Assembly: GCA_964563595.1 (NCBI GenBank)
Contig: CAZLWR010000030.1
Coordinates: forward strand, 1 to 10,861
Direction: 5' to 3'
DNA length: 10,861 nucleotides
DNA from: CALMFT01 sp964563595
GTDB taxonomy: Bacteria; Patescibacteriota; Gracilibacteria; Absconditabacterales; Absconditicoccaceae
Below, one piece after another: positions 1-7,259 of the stretch (position 1 is the first letter of the stretch; each line of letters begins with the position of its first letter). The notes below the pieces were generated by a model. That model was not told where the DNA came from. It saw nothing but the letters and a program-made list of their open reading frames with translations, and searched no databases. The translations under genes and the position numbers were made by a program.

Positions 1-120
1 TTCGCAGCCGTATGCTATGTGATCTGCTTTCTCTTCATGCGTATCGCTTCGAAGAACATGAGAATCAAGGCACTGGAGGACGAAATCGCACAGTTGAAGA
101 AAAACCAAAGATTGGGGTAG
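1..120 (+). CDS. Small membrane protein, C-terminal part (5' end outside window)
   Basis: The frame is open from the first base and ends at TAG, giving the last 39 residues of a protein whose start lies upstream of the window. A hydrophobic stretch (about residues 2-13, AAVCYVICFLFM) is followed by a charged, helix-prone tail with heptad-like spacing (about residues 22-35), so a membrane anchor with a short cytoplasmic coiled coil is likely. The tail resembles the C-terminus of the small membrane protein at 1982-2221, with similarly placed Y, I, F and R residues, and both genes end in the same kind of two-hairpin 3' region. I infer that they are paralogs, but the visible overlap is short. GC is about 46% here, above the following gene. 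No in-frame UGA occurs. Function is unknown. Confidence 0.65.
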   Translation, partial: FAAVCYVICFLFMRIASKNMRIKALEDEIAQLKKNQRLG

Positions 121-158
121 GATTGCCAACTACCGAACACAGTGACACAAAAACAACA

Positions 159-174
159 TGAGGTATTTGCCTCA
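159..174 (+). repeat. Small hairpin upstream of the terminator, shared with the 2244-2256 copy
   Basis: TGAGG-TATTTG-CCTCA forms a 5-bp stem just before the GC-rich terminator. An equivalent hairpin (GAGG-TACAT-CCTC) lies at the same relative place after the second small membrane protein gene. The repeated arrangement suggests common descent of the two 3' regions. Confidence 0.5.
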
Positions 175-178
175 ACCG

Positions 179-204
179 ACCGTCGGCGATCCCGGCGGTT
201 TTTT
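179..204 (+). terminator. GC-rich intrinsic terminator
   Basis: CCGTCGG (180-186) pairs with CCGGCGG (192-198) around a five-base loop, with one G-U pair and an extra A-T closing pair, followed by a run of six T. It ends the transcript of the small membrane protein at the window start. The stem is far more GC-rich than the other terminators here, and closely resembles the one at 2263-2287. Confidence 0.8.
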
Positions 205-220
205 CATATGCAATAGTATG

Positions 221-248
221 TTGACATTTAGACCAATAACTTTATAAT
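221..248 (+). promoter_or_regulatory. Sigma70-type promoter for paralog A
   Basis: A perfect TTGACA (221-226) and a perfect TATAAT (243-248) are separated by 16 bases. The predicted start near 255 leaves a leader of about 24 bases before the GTG start at 279. It sits directly after the terminator of the preceding gene, so A and B probably form their own transcription unit. Confidence 0.75.
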
Positions 249-278
249 ACATCTACTTTTATTACTTTTTGATATATA

Positions 279-1082
279 GTGAAATCGAAACATGATATTA
301 TGCAAGAGGTGCAGGACCAATTGAGGGTTTATGAAGTGACTTCCTTTATGAGTGAGGAAGCTCAATGATTATTTGTAGAATTGTTGGCAAGGCAAGGCGT
401 AGAAACAGCTCAAGCACTGCAACACAAGATGCGGAGTATGGACTATTTGGTATTGGTCAATGTGGCTGATGAAATACGTGCTTTGGTAAATATCGTAAGA
501 GCTGCCTCTTTGCAAGTACTTAGGACTTTGTGAGATATAGACTTATGATGACATCAAACTGATACTCGTGCAGCGAGATATTGTAATTGGACGCATGAAG
601 ATGCTGATAGCGTTATAGAATATTTGCAAGAATTAATAGATACTGGTGGGTTTATTCGATCGGTCACGACTATGGCAGTAGAAGGGGATTTGGTTATTAG
701 TCCTGAATTTCATTATCCGCCTGTTCCTAAATTGGGTGATATACATTTTAGTGATGGTATATTGACGCTGGATGTAGATGGAAGCATTAGCAAAGAAGAG
801 CTTCAAGTAGCATTGTCATATGCCAAAAAACTTTTGCGAGATATATCCGAGAAGAAAGGAGTCCGTTTTCCACAATTAACTCAATGTAATACTATACCAG
901 GTCGAGGACCCAATGAAGAGATAAGAAAATATTCTGAAATGATATATTGGAAATATGATTTACCGTTCGAACCGGGAATCTTTATTGAAGATGGCATGCA
1001 TTTCCCTGCATCTTATATCAACAAAACACAAGCAGATCATGAGCGTATTATGCAAGAAAGTAAAGGTGCTCCATCCAATTAG
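279..1082 (+). CDS. Paralog A of an unknown ~268-aa family
   Basis: Read with UGA as Gly this is one 267-aa protein ending at TAG; in-frame UGA lies at 366, 531, 546 and 549. I do not recognise the family. It aligns end to end with the proteins at 1106-1912 and 3130-3939. It has a mostly helical N-terminal part (about 1-95) with a conserved [LM]DY near residues 54-56, a Y-x-W site at 101-104, and a C-terminal alpha/beta-looking part opened by FHYPPVPKL (144-152). That part carries F/I-x-DG, YAKK and E-P-G-I motifs and ends in PSN. The start is GTG at 279, because VKSKHDI matches MFKTKAD and MFKKRDD of the paralogs; the codon aligned with their Met is ATA. An in-frame ATG at 300 would cut off seven conserved residues. 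No Shine-Dalgarno site is visible. Gene B follows after 23 bases. Confidence 0.85.
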
Positions 1083-1090
1083 GAATTATA

Positions 1091-1099
1091 TGTTATACT
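1091..1099 (+). promoter_or_regulatory. Possible extended -10 element before paralog B
   Basis: TGTTATACT matches an extended -10 (TG-n-TATACT). It ends six bases before the ATG at 1106, so a transcript starting here would be essentially leaderless. No clear -35 is visible, and B could equally be read from the promoter of A. Tentative. Confidence 0.3.
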
Positions 1100-1105
1100 T
1101 ACTCT

Positions 1106-1912
1106 ATGTTTAAAACCAAAGCAGATCTTATCGATCAAACAGTCAGATACATCACGGATGCTGAAAAGTTTATAGCATCCTATAAACCTCTTGAGGTTGA
1201 GCTGTTTCAATTTTGGAATAGTCAAAGTGTGGGTTCTTTTGGTGCCTTTATTGCAAAGTTACATACCTTGGATTATGCCAGTCTTCTTAAGGCACATGAA
1301 GAAGCTACTGCACTTTTTGAATCTATTGTTCAAAAATCATTGGAAATAACAGATGCTTTGTGAGTTGTTTCTGTGGTGGATCCCGCTGTTGCACATGACA
1401 AAGCGAAATATTACTTTTGGAATCCCGGAGATGCACAGGGCGTTATTAACTTTTTTCGAGATATTCAGGGAACTTGAGCAATGCGTGTGTTTCATACACT
1501 ATTGTTTTGAGACCAATTGACTATCACTATGCAATTCCATTATCCTCCAAGACCATATTTGAGTACTATTCAAATTCAAGATGGTATGGTTATCCTCAAT
1601 ATGGACGCTAAGGCTAGCAAAGAAGATATTGAGAATATCATTTTGTATGCCAAGAAGTTTTTGCGGCTTATCCATGAACATATGAATGTGAAATTTATAC
1701 AGTTTACACCAAAAAGTGACATACCTGCTTTAGATTGAAATCTGGAAATGGAGATAGAGGAGTCAAGAAAGCTTTATGAACAGTATGGATTGCCGGTAGA
1801 GCAATGAATTATGTTGCAGTTGCACGCTGATCTTGATCCGCTGTATATTCATAAGACGAAAGAGATGTATGAAAAAGAAGTCTGAGTGGATAAAGCTTCT
1901 CCGATGAATTAA
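1106..1912 (+). CDS. Paralog B of the unknown ~268-aa family
   Basis: This is a 268-aa protein with six in-frame UGA-Gly codons, ending at TAA. It matches A and C along its whole length. The N-terminal part is helical (LDY at 55-57), followed by the Y-F-W site (103-105), FHYPPRPYL (144-152), DG at 159-160, YAKKFLR and a C-terminal SPMN. The UGA at residue 234 falls in VEQGI, where A has FEPGI and C has YEPGI with ordinary glycine codons; this is the clearest internal proof of the code. Its N-terminal half is much more diverged than its C-terminal half. ATG at 1106 is the only sensible start and has no Shine-Dalgarno site. It is probably cotranscribed with A. A TTGACA box for the next gene starts seven bases after its stop. 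Function is unknown. Confidence 0.87.
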
Positions 1913-1918
1913 GAACTA

Positions 1919-1950
1919 TTGACAAATGTAAGTAAATATGTAAATATAAT
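1919..1950 (+). promoter_or_regulatory. Putative promoter of the small membrane protein gene
   Basis: TTGACA (1919-1924), inside the string ACTATTGACA, is followed by TAAATATAAT. TATAAT at 1945-1950 gives a long 20-base spacer; TAAATA at 1941 gives 16. The same ACTATTGAC string occurs before the genes at 3130 and 4095. Confidence 0.5.
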
Positions 1951-1981
1951 ATGTGGTTCAAACCAAAACCACTTCTATACC

Positions 1982-2221
1982 ATGAATGCTCTCAAACCAG
2001 CCACGATCTTTTTCGATCTGTGGTTCGCGGCAGTAGCGACCGCGGCCATTCTGATCGCTATCTTCTTTTGCATTTGGTTCCCTTCCAACACAATACCCAC
2101 TCGTGGCGAGTTGCTCGCAACGGGAGGGATCATCTATACTATCGCTTTCGTGCTGCGTCGCCTCGAGGCATACTTTCTGAGAGTAGAGACGAAGGAAGCA
2201 GAGAAGTATGGTGAAAAGTAG
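1982..2221 (+). CDS. Small two-helix membrane protein, GC-rich
   Basis: This is a 79-aa protein ending at TAG. Two hydrophobic segments are visible, about residues 14-30 (AAVATAAILIAIFFCIWF region) and 43-55, the second running into a strongly charged tail (RRLEAYFLRVETKEAEKYGEK region lies about 56-79). ATG at 1982 is chosen because the same frame further upstream overlaps the TTGACA box. The gene is about 50% GC, against about 38% in a 240-base sample of paralog A, and contains no UGA-Gly codons. This composition, plus the matching terminator structure after the protein at 1-120, suggests a separately acquired or duplicated cassette. The size and topology fit many small membrane proteins, including holin-like ones, but nothing specific identifies it. 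Confidence 0.65.
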   Translation: MNALKPATIFFDLWFAAVATAAILIAIFFCIWFPSNTIPTRGELLATGGIIYTIAFVLRRLEAYFLRVETKEAEKYGEK

Positions 2222-2243
2222 AAACCAAAAACGTAAATCAAAC

Positions 2244-2256
2244 GAGGTACATCCTC
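2244..2256 (+). repeat. Small hairpin upstream of the terminator, second copy
   Basis: GAGG-TACAT-CCTC lies seven bases upstream of the GC-rich terminator, mirroring TGAGG-TATTTG-CCTCA at 159-174. Loop sequences differ while the stems are kept. Confidence 0.5.
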
Positions 2257-2262
2257 ACGCCG

Positions 2263-2287
2263 CCGCCGGTACTGTCCGGTGGTTTTT
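2263..2287 (+). terminator. GC-rich intrinsic terminator, second copy
   Basis: CCGCCGG (2263-2269) pairs with CCGGTGG (2276-2282) around TACTGT, with one G-U pair, and is followed by five T. It has the same seven-base stem design as the terminator at 179-204, and ends the transcript of the small membrane protein. Confidence 0.8.
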
Positions 2288-2380
2288 CATATACTCCCTA
2301 GTAATGAAATTTTCTCAGATTATTCTATATTTTTCGTGGATGAGATAAGTACTGCTGGCTATTTAGTTTTCGATGGCGTA

Positions 2381-2857
2381 ATGAGAATTGTTTACGTTGA
2401 TATACAGAATATCCATAAAGGTATACAAAAATTAGGACGGATAATTGACTGGATGAAATATTATAATTACATGAAAACAAAATATTCTATTGATAAAATC
2501 ATAATGTTTATTGGGTATCTTGATAGATATAAAACCCTTTATCGTTATCTAGAGCATTGTGGTTACGAATTAGTTTTTAAAGAAACAATGTTGCTTAGAA
2601 CGAAGCAAATAAAAGGTAATGTAGACATAGATCTAGCTATACGTGCTGTTGATGATTGGCATCATAAAGTTATGAATCAATTTTTCCTCGCAACTGGAGA
2701 TGGTGACTACAATTCATTAATTTACTTTTTCAAAGAAAGAAATGCTCTGGGTAAAGTTTTTATTCCTTGAAAGTGTGATACTTCTCGTCTCTTAACTAAG
2801 GCTGCTGAAAATGCCGTTGTCGATTTATCTAATCTCAAAAGTATTCTTTCGAAATAA
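2381..2857 (+). CDS. LabA-like NYN-domain (PIN-fold) nuclease
   Basis: The protein is 158 aa, ending at TAA, with one UGA-Gly at residue 130. It shows the NYN/LabA (DUF88-type) pattern: a first strand ending in VDIQN (Asp7, Asn10), a central K-G-N-V-D-I-D (78-84), and A-T-G-D-G-D-Y (104-110) followed by a helix and a VFIPGK strand. The acidic residues expected for metal binding in this PIN-like fold are all present, so activity as an RNase is plausible. The length is typical of a stand-alone NYN protein. ATG at 2381 places the Met directly before the first strand. An in-frame GTG at 2336 would add 15 residues with no family match and is less likely. The gene lies alone between two terminators, flanked by members of the unknown family, so a joint role is possible but unproven. 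Confidence 0.82.
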
Positions 2858-2858
2858 A

Positions 2859-2888
2859 AAATACCCACAAATTTCTTTGTAGGTATTT
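2859..2888 (+). terminator. AT-rich hairpin after the NYN gene
   Basis: AAATACCCACAAA (2859-2871) pairs with TTTGTAGGTATTT (2876-2888) with one mismatch and a TTTC loop, starting two bases after the stop codon. The upstream A-run and T-rich right arm fit an intrinsic terminator, although the T-tract after the stem is short. Confidence 0.65.
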
Positions 2889-2892
2889 ATGA

Positions 2893-2926
2893 GATATCAC
2901 ATGTCCATTTGGCATCATGGTATATC
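2893..2926. repeat. Imperfect inverted repeat in the intergenic gap
   Basis: GATATCACATG (2893-2903) and CATGGTATATC (2916-2926) are inverted copies with two mismatches. The repeat lies immediately after the terminator. It could be an operator, a second hairpin or chance. The rest of the gap (2927-3069) is AT-rich, and I see no gene or RNA in it. Confidence 0.25.
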
Positions 2927-3069
2927 ACTACTAACACAATCAAAGTATAAGAATAGCAAATATAAAATCAAGTATTCTCAAAGAAAAAGTTAGGAAAAGT
3001 TTTTTTTCTGGTATGTATTGGAAAACTGAGTATACATCCAATTCCTTGAGGACACTTTATGACATACTA

Positions 3070-3097
3070 TTGACATTTCATAAAAGGTTTTTACTTA
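3070..3097 (+). promoter_or_regulatory. Putative promoter of paralog C
   Basis: TTGACA (3070-3075) within ACTATTGACATTT is followed after 16 bases by the weak -10 candidate TACTTA (3092-3097). The -35 part matches the promoter of paralog A (TTGACATTT in both). The leader to the ATG at 3130 is pyrimidine-rich and has no Shine-Dalgarno site. Confidence 0.45.
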
Positions 3098-3129
3098 TCA
3101 TCTTCTTCTGATTATATTCTATTTCTAAT

Positions 3130-3939
3130 ATGTTTAAAAAAAGAGACGATCTCTTGCGAGAGGTAAAGAGGACAGTAGATTCTTGTATTACGATGTCTGT
3201 AGTTAGTCCGCAGACCGAAACATGGGTTCAGGAATTTTGTCATACATACAAGGTACAAACTGCTGATGCGTTATTCGCAAAAGCTCAGCTTATGGATTAT
3301 TTTGTACTTGCAGCATTTTATGATGCTTTGTGCAATTTGCAATCGTCTATCAAGGATAAAGCCTTGGAAATATTAAGTGCCATGGGTGTAATGCAAGTGT
3401 GACCAAATGCATTTGAGGGCAAAGAGACGGTGTGTTATAATTGGCAACAAGAGGATCTCAATGGGATTAGTAAATATCGACATGACCAAGAAGCTCAGGG
3501 TGCTATAAAGGGGGTTGTGAAGCTTTTGGAGGAGGAAGATTTTGTCCTGAGACCCATGTTTCATTATCCACCGGTGCCAAAACTTGCACAGATGCAGTTT
3601 AGTGATGGACTGGTAGAAGTCGTTGTTGATCCAAAGAGCAGCTCAAGAGAGATAGAGGAGATTATTGCTTACACTAAATGAGTATTATATGATATCAAAG
3701 ATACTGAAGGAGTAGATTTTGTACAATTCACTCATAGGAATCAAGTGCCTGGCTGGGGCAGCAATGGGGGTGGTCATTTTGAAAAAGTCTCTAAATCTAT
3801 ATATGAAAAATATAATCTGAATTATGAGCCGGGGATTATTGTTATTGCCACAGAGCAAGTCGACCCTGCTTATATGCGTTTAACTCAAGCGGATTATCTG
3901 CGTATAGAACATGAACAATCCCTTGCTCCAATGAATTAA
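3130..3939 (+). CDS. Paralog C of the unknown ~268-aa family
   Basis: This is a 269-aa protein with only two UGA-Gly codons (3400 and 3679), ending at TAA. It aligns with A and B throughout: MFKKRDDL at the start, MDY (55-57), Y-N-W (103-105), FHYPPVPKL (144-152), F-S-D-G (157-160), YTKG where the others have YAKK, V-D-F-V-Q-F-T (195-201), E-P-G-I (233-236) and PMN at the end. The C-terminal half resembles A most closely, for example HYPPVPKL, FSDG and LTQAD/KTQAD. I know no family with this motif set and assign no function. The gene has its own promoter and terminator, and lies between the NYN nuclease and the TIR-like operon. The paralogs are close in length (267, 268, 269 aa), which suggests selection for an intact fold. 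Confidence 0.87.
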
Positions 3940-3958
3940 CTTACGACACGTTTATAAC

Positions 3959-4006
3959 AATCTTGTTTGCCACTACACTTGGACAAGTCAAACAAGATTC
4001 TTTTTT
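3959..4006 (+). terminator. Strong intrinsic terminator after paralog C
   Basis: AATCTTGTTTG (3959-3969) and CAAACAAGATT (3989-3999) form a perfect 11-bp stem with a 19-base loop, followed by TTCTTTTTT-type sequence. It separates C from the downstream operon. Confidence 0.85.
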
Positions 4007-4021
4007 AAATACGAAAAACTA

Positions 4022-4061
4022 TTGACTTCCTATTGTTTTAATGTACTAAATTGTTTATAAT
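4022..4061 (+). promoter_or_regulatory. Putative promoter of the TIR-like operon
   Basis: TTGACT (4022-4027), again in the context ACTATTGAC, is followed by TACTAA (4044-4049, 16-base spacer). A better TATAAT lies at 4056-4061, but 28 bases away. Which -10 is used cannot be decided by eye. No Shine-Dalgarno site precedes the ATG at 4095. Confidence 0.5.
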
Positions 4062-4094
4062 TATTATGATTTATTTTTTGTATTTCTGTTTATT

Positions 4095-5840
4095 ATGGCT
4101 CAGGAAGATATTTCAAACAAACTTGGTGCATTTTTTCAAAGTCAATGAGATGGTGCGACTTCAAATCCACCGTTAAAACTAGAGGCACAACAAACTATAG
4201 CACCAAATGCACAGTTGGATCCTATTAGGCAACAGAAAGCAGCCTTGAGGGCAAAGATCAATATACTATCATTGTTTCAGGATGAGGTAAAAGGTATGAT
4301 CGACAACATTGATAAAAGTCAGGTAGTATTATTTCTCACGGATGTGGAGAGTCTTTCGGGTGAAGCCTATACTTTGATTACAGAGTATGCTAAACTTACT
4401 TCCGAAGAAAGAAGAATAGAAAACAAACCTTTTGCTGTAATTCCTGTTTGGGTTACTCCTACTGAACCAAAAGCATGAACATATCTGAGTACATTGCAAT
4501 GTATTCCTAGACAAAGAAGTATTGCTGACTCTGCTCATACTAATGTGGGCCTCAAAGAAGTTGCAGGTGGCTTGAGAGGCGTATATGATAGCAGATTTGC
4601 AAAAACATTTGCTTGTCTGTCGGTTGTGTGCTCACCTGCCAATTATGATATGTATAGCAAGGTAGTCTCTCATATGCTCGCAAGTGGAGTGGTAAACAAT
4701 AAATATTATCCATCATGATTTCATATGCTGACCAATGCGGCACAGCAAAATGTCTTGGATAAAGATGATGCAACATCATGAGCCATTGATAAACATATAG
4801 AGCAGCTTTCAAGTGCTGCTCCTGGTGCTAATATGCTCGAACATATTAAAACTGCTCTCAATGAAAACCCTGATACTGCGTGAATTGTAGAATATATAGA
4901 CACGAGTGATATAGTAATTTTATGAATGCATGCTGATTTACTAGGAAAAAGATGGTATAGATTGGTAGAAATGTATTTGAAACATGTAACTGAGCAAAAG
5001 AAGATGCTGAATCAGCCTTTTGTAGTTATTCCATTGGCTTTGGGTAGCTGTGAACCTGATTCTTGGTTAAATAACTATAGAAAAATCCCTGGTACGACTA
5101 GAGAGGGAGCGGGCGTTGCACTTGATATAGCACGTGATAAAGAATTAGCATTGGGTAATTGTTCTACAGAACTTTCTAAGTTAGTAGAGGATTTCGTAAG
5201 AGCTCAATGACATAAGCAACTTCAGCTTTTCCCTTTGTATCCGGTGAGTCAAATGCCGGTTATGGCGAAATTTATTAAGCATTTGCAAGCAGAAGGACTG
5301 GTAGCAAAGTCTGATGCAGGTATAGCTTCTGCACCTGTAAAACTTGTAGAGACGAAGCAAATAGAGACCATTAAATCTCAATCCGCAATGGGCAACCAAA
5401 ACAGACTCATGCAATTTGGTGGGGAGATGATCAATAAAGTCGATAATAATGGTTTAGTGTTGGTAATGGTCGATGCAGAAACGATTGCTACTCAACAATA
5501 TGATACATTTAATGATTATTATCAAGATATTGGAGCAGGAAATCCCACCAAAGCGGCCTTTAGTCTGCTAGTTACTCAAATGCCAGAAGGTCAAATGTCA
5601 AAAGTTAAATACAGATCTCTCAATTATGGCAAACCTTTAAAGGGTTGACAGGTCGATTCTGTTTTGTCTGATACTGTCGGCTCACTTAACAAACGAGCAG
5701 AGTCTAATTCGTGAGTGATTGGCAAAGGGATCCTTATTGTTGTAAGTGAAGATAATAGAAAATTTGCGGATAGTTTTAAAACCTATATGTTCATGTTGGC
5801 TCGTAAGTACAATACTCAAATAGACTTTTTATATATATAA
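4095..5840 (+). CDS. Protein D: tandem TIR-like repeat protein
   Basis: This is one 581-aa protein containing nine UGA-Gly codons, ending at TAA. After a polar, probably disordered N-terminus (1-40), it repeats a TIR-like pattern. Segment 1 (about 60-165) has SQVVLFLTD, then KPFAVIPVWV. Segment 2 (about 170-370) is the most complete: strand FACLSVVCS, helix, SDIVILGMHADLL, RWYRLVEMYL, QPFVVIPLAL, then W-x6-IPG. In segment 2 the Glu of LVEMYL falls where TIR NADases keep their catalytic glutamate. Segment 3 (about 373-520) has GLVLVMVDAE, then KAAFSLLVTQM. The end (about 541-581) looks like the first strand and helix of another unit. The TIR assignment rests on my reading of the motif order and is tentative; another flavodoxin-like or Rossmann-like domain is possible. 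Gene E follows after 13 bases. Confidence 0.8.
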
Positions 5841-5853
5841 TTTCTAAACTATA

Positions 5854-7209
5854 ATGCCAACATCTTTAAATGCAGCAAATGCCTCTGAGTCACTAAAAGG
5901 GAAAACAGTCGGTATTGTGTGTGACCGACATTCAAATAGTAACAAAGAAATAGATGCGATAGTACGCATGTTACAATGAGTATGAGCTTCTCCATTTTTT
6001 GTCAATGATCCTGGTATGGCTGCACGTTCTCGTTTAGAGTGATTTGTTAACAATATTGAGAAAGCTGATCTGTTTATTGTTTGTAACAATGTAGATCTTA
6101 TGGCTCGTCGTACTAGCGGTGGCGACATGACTGCAATTCTTAATAGTGTGAGAGAATCCGGTAAAATGATTTACGAGGTGCCTGTCAGCGTATTTCTTTT
6201 TGATGAAGAATCGCACTTTGGCGGTATGTTGATAGATATTATGATAAAAAAGGGTGGTGGAGATTTGACCAAAAGAACGAAAGATACTATAAGTTTTGTA
6301 CTCAACGATTGGGCACAAAATGCAGGTACCAGACAGGCACTTCATGATACTTTGATGCCTGCTGATGGAGCAACTTTGGAAGGAAGACTTTCTGGTCAAG
6401 CGGCAACTGCTAGTGCTAAGTCTGCACAATATGAACAAACAAATAATCTGAGAATAGATTATCTCGTGTGATTAGTGGGGCAGTATATCGCTCAAGGTAA
6501 ATTTGAAGAATTGAATAGAGGTATTTCAGTACGTGCGGAGCAATGACTTTCGAGCAGCACTTCAACTGCAGCTTTGCAAAAAGCATTACGCGATAAATTT
6601 GGTGATTCTATCAAGGTGGATTATAGCTTTTGATGGAGTCAAAGTGATCGCACAACAGCACCAACTTCTCATAGCCTGAAAGTCTCTTGATGACAAGTAG
6701 AGGAGTGATTGCAGGTATTGCGTAAGATCCGCATTGAGAAAATAGTTAACGGCATCAAAAACCTCATTAATAATGTAAATCCATATATTGTTAATGGATA
6801 CACCATACCTGAAGAGCTTCATCTTGATAGTGCTGGTCAAAGACAGTGTGTTCAAGCTTTTGCTGCAGAGTGATTATCTGTACAATATGAAGAAGATAAT
6901 GGTCGTCCTGGTGATTCATCTCCGTCTTTCAACCGTATTCGTCCTCATTATATCAAGTTTAATAGTATCCCGCAAATACAAGAGAAGCTCGCTGGAGCCC
7001 TTGCGTCTGTATTATATACGAAAATTTCTGGTTCTGGTGACGTGACAGGACCTTGGAAAGTATATATTGATGAAATCAATGGTAGCAACAACGATCTTCC
7101 TTTGGAAGTGTGGTATGGTGCACAAAAGATATTATGACATGGGTTAGAAATAACTCAAGGACAAGACTTTTATTCACCAAGACGTAAGTATCTCACTATT
7201 ACAAAATAA
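5854..7209 (+). CDS. Protein E: TIR-like N-terminus with unknown C-terminal region
   Basis: This 451-aa protein has eleven in-frame UGA-Gly codons, the densest among the plus-strand genes, and ends at TAA. The N-terminal 150 residues repeat the unit seen in protein D: strand GKTVGIVCD (16-24), a helix ending MLQGVG, IEKADLFIVCNNVDLM (68-83) and IYEVPVSVFLF (106-116). The equivalent of the TIR glutamate is not obvious here, so this copy may be non-catalytic. Residues 160-230 are rich in Q, A, S and T and probably helical or flexible. The remainder (about 240-451), including WKVYIDEING and the end region SPRRKYLTITK, matches nothing I know. ATG at 5854 is the natural start, 13 bases after the stop of D, with no Shine-Dalgarno site. 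D and E probably act together, as a complex or as successive components. Confidence 0.8.
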
Positions 7210-7234
7210 GTCATTCTAACTAAGCATAAAATAG

Positions 7235-7259
7235 AACACTCAAGTATTGGGTGTTTTTT
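7235..7259. terminator. Probable bidirectional terminator between convergent operons
   Basis: AACACTC (7235-7241) pairs with GGGTGTT (7249-7255), with one G-U pair, and is followed by TTTT for plus-strand transcripts from gene E. Read on the minus strand, the same hairpin is followed by CTATTTTAT, so it can also end the glycosyltransferase operon, whose last stop codon (7258-7260) touches its T-tract. Confidence 0.75.

Noticed and set aside
2279..2380. Longer N-terminus for the NYN protein (GTG at 2279 or 2336)
   Set aside because: 2279 lies inside the terminator of the previous gene, and the extra residues have no family pattern; ATG 2381 begins exactly at the first NYN strand.
279..3939. 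UGA as tryptophan (code 4)
   Set aside because: UGA aligns with Gly, not Trp, in paralogs and in the GT2 motifs, and conserved Trp positions use UGG.
5820..5870. Genes D and E as one gene split by a frameshift
   Set aside because: D ends at a true TAA and E has its own ATG 13 bases later; the end of D and the start of E both encode the beginning of a similar unit, so joining them would not complete a domain.
5844..6438. Minus-strand open frames opposite gene E
   Set aside because: They overlap a long plus-strand gene with consistent protein features and show no motif or start context of their own.
279..7209. Apparent pseudogenes or frameshift-ridden genes when UGA is read as stop
   Set aside because: The reading frame never changes; every interruption is UGA, and the joined products align with paralogs or known families at glycine positions.
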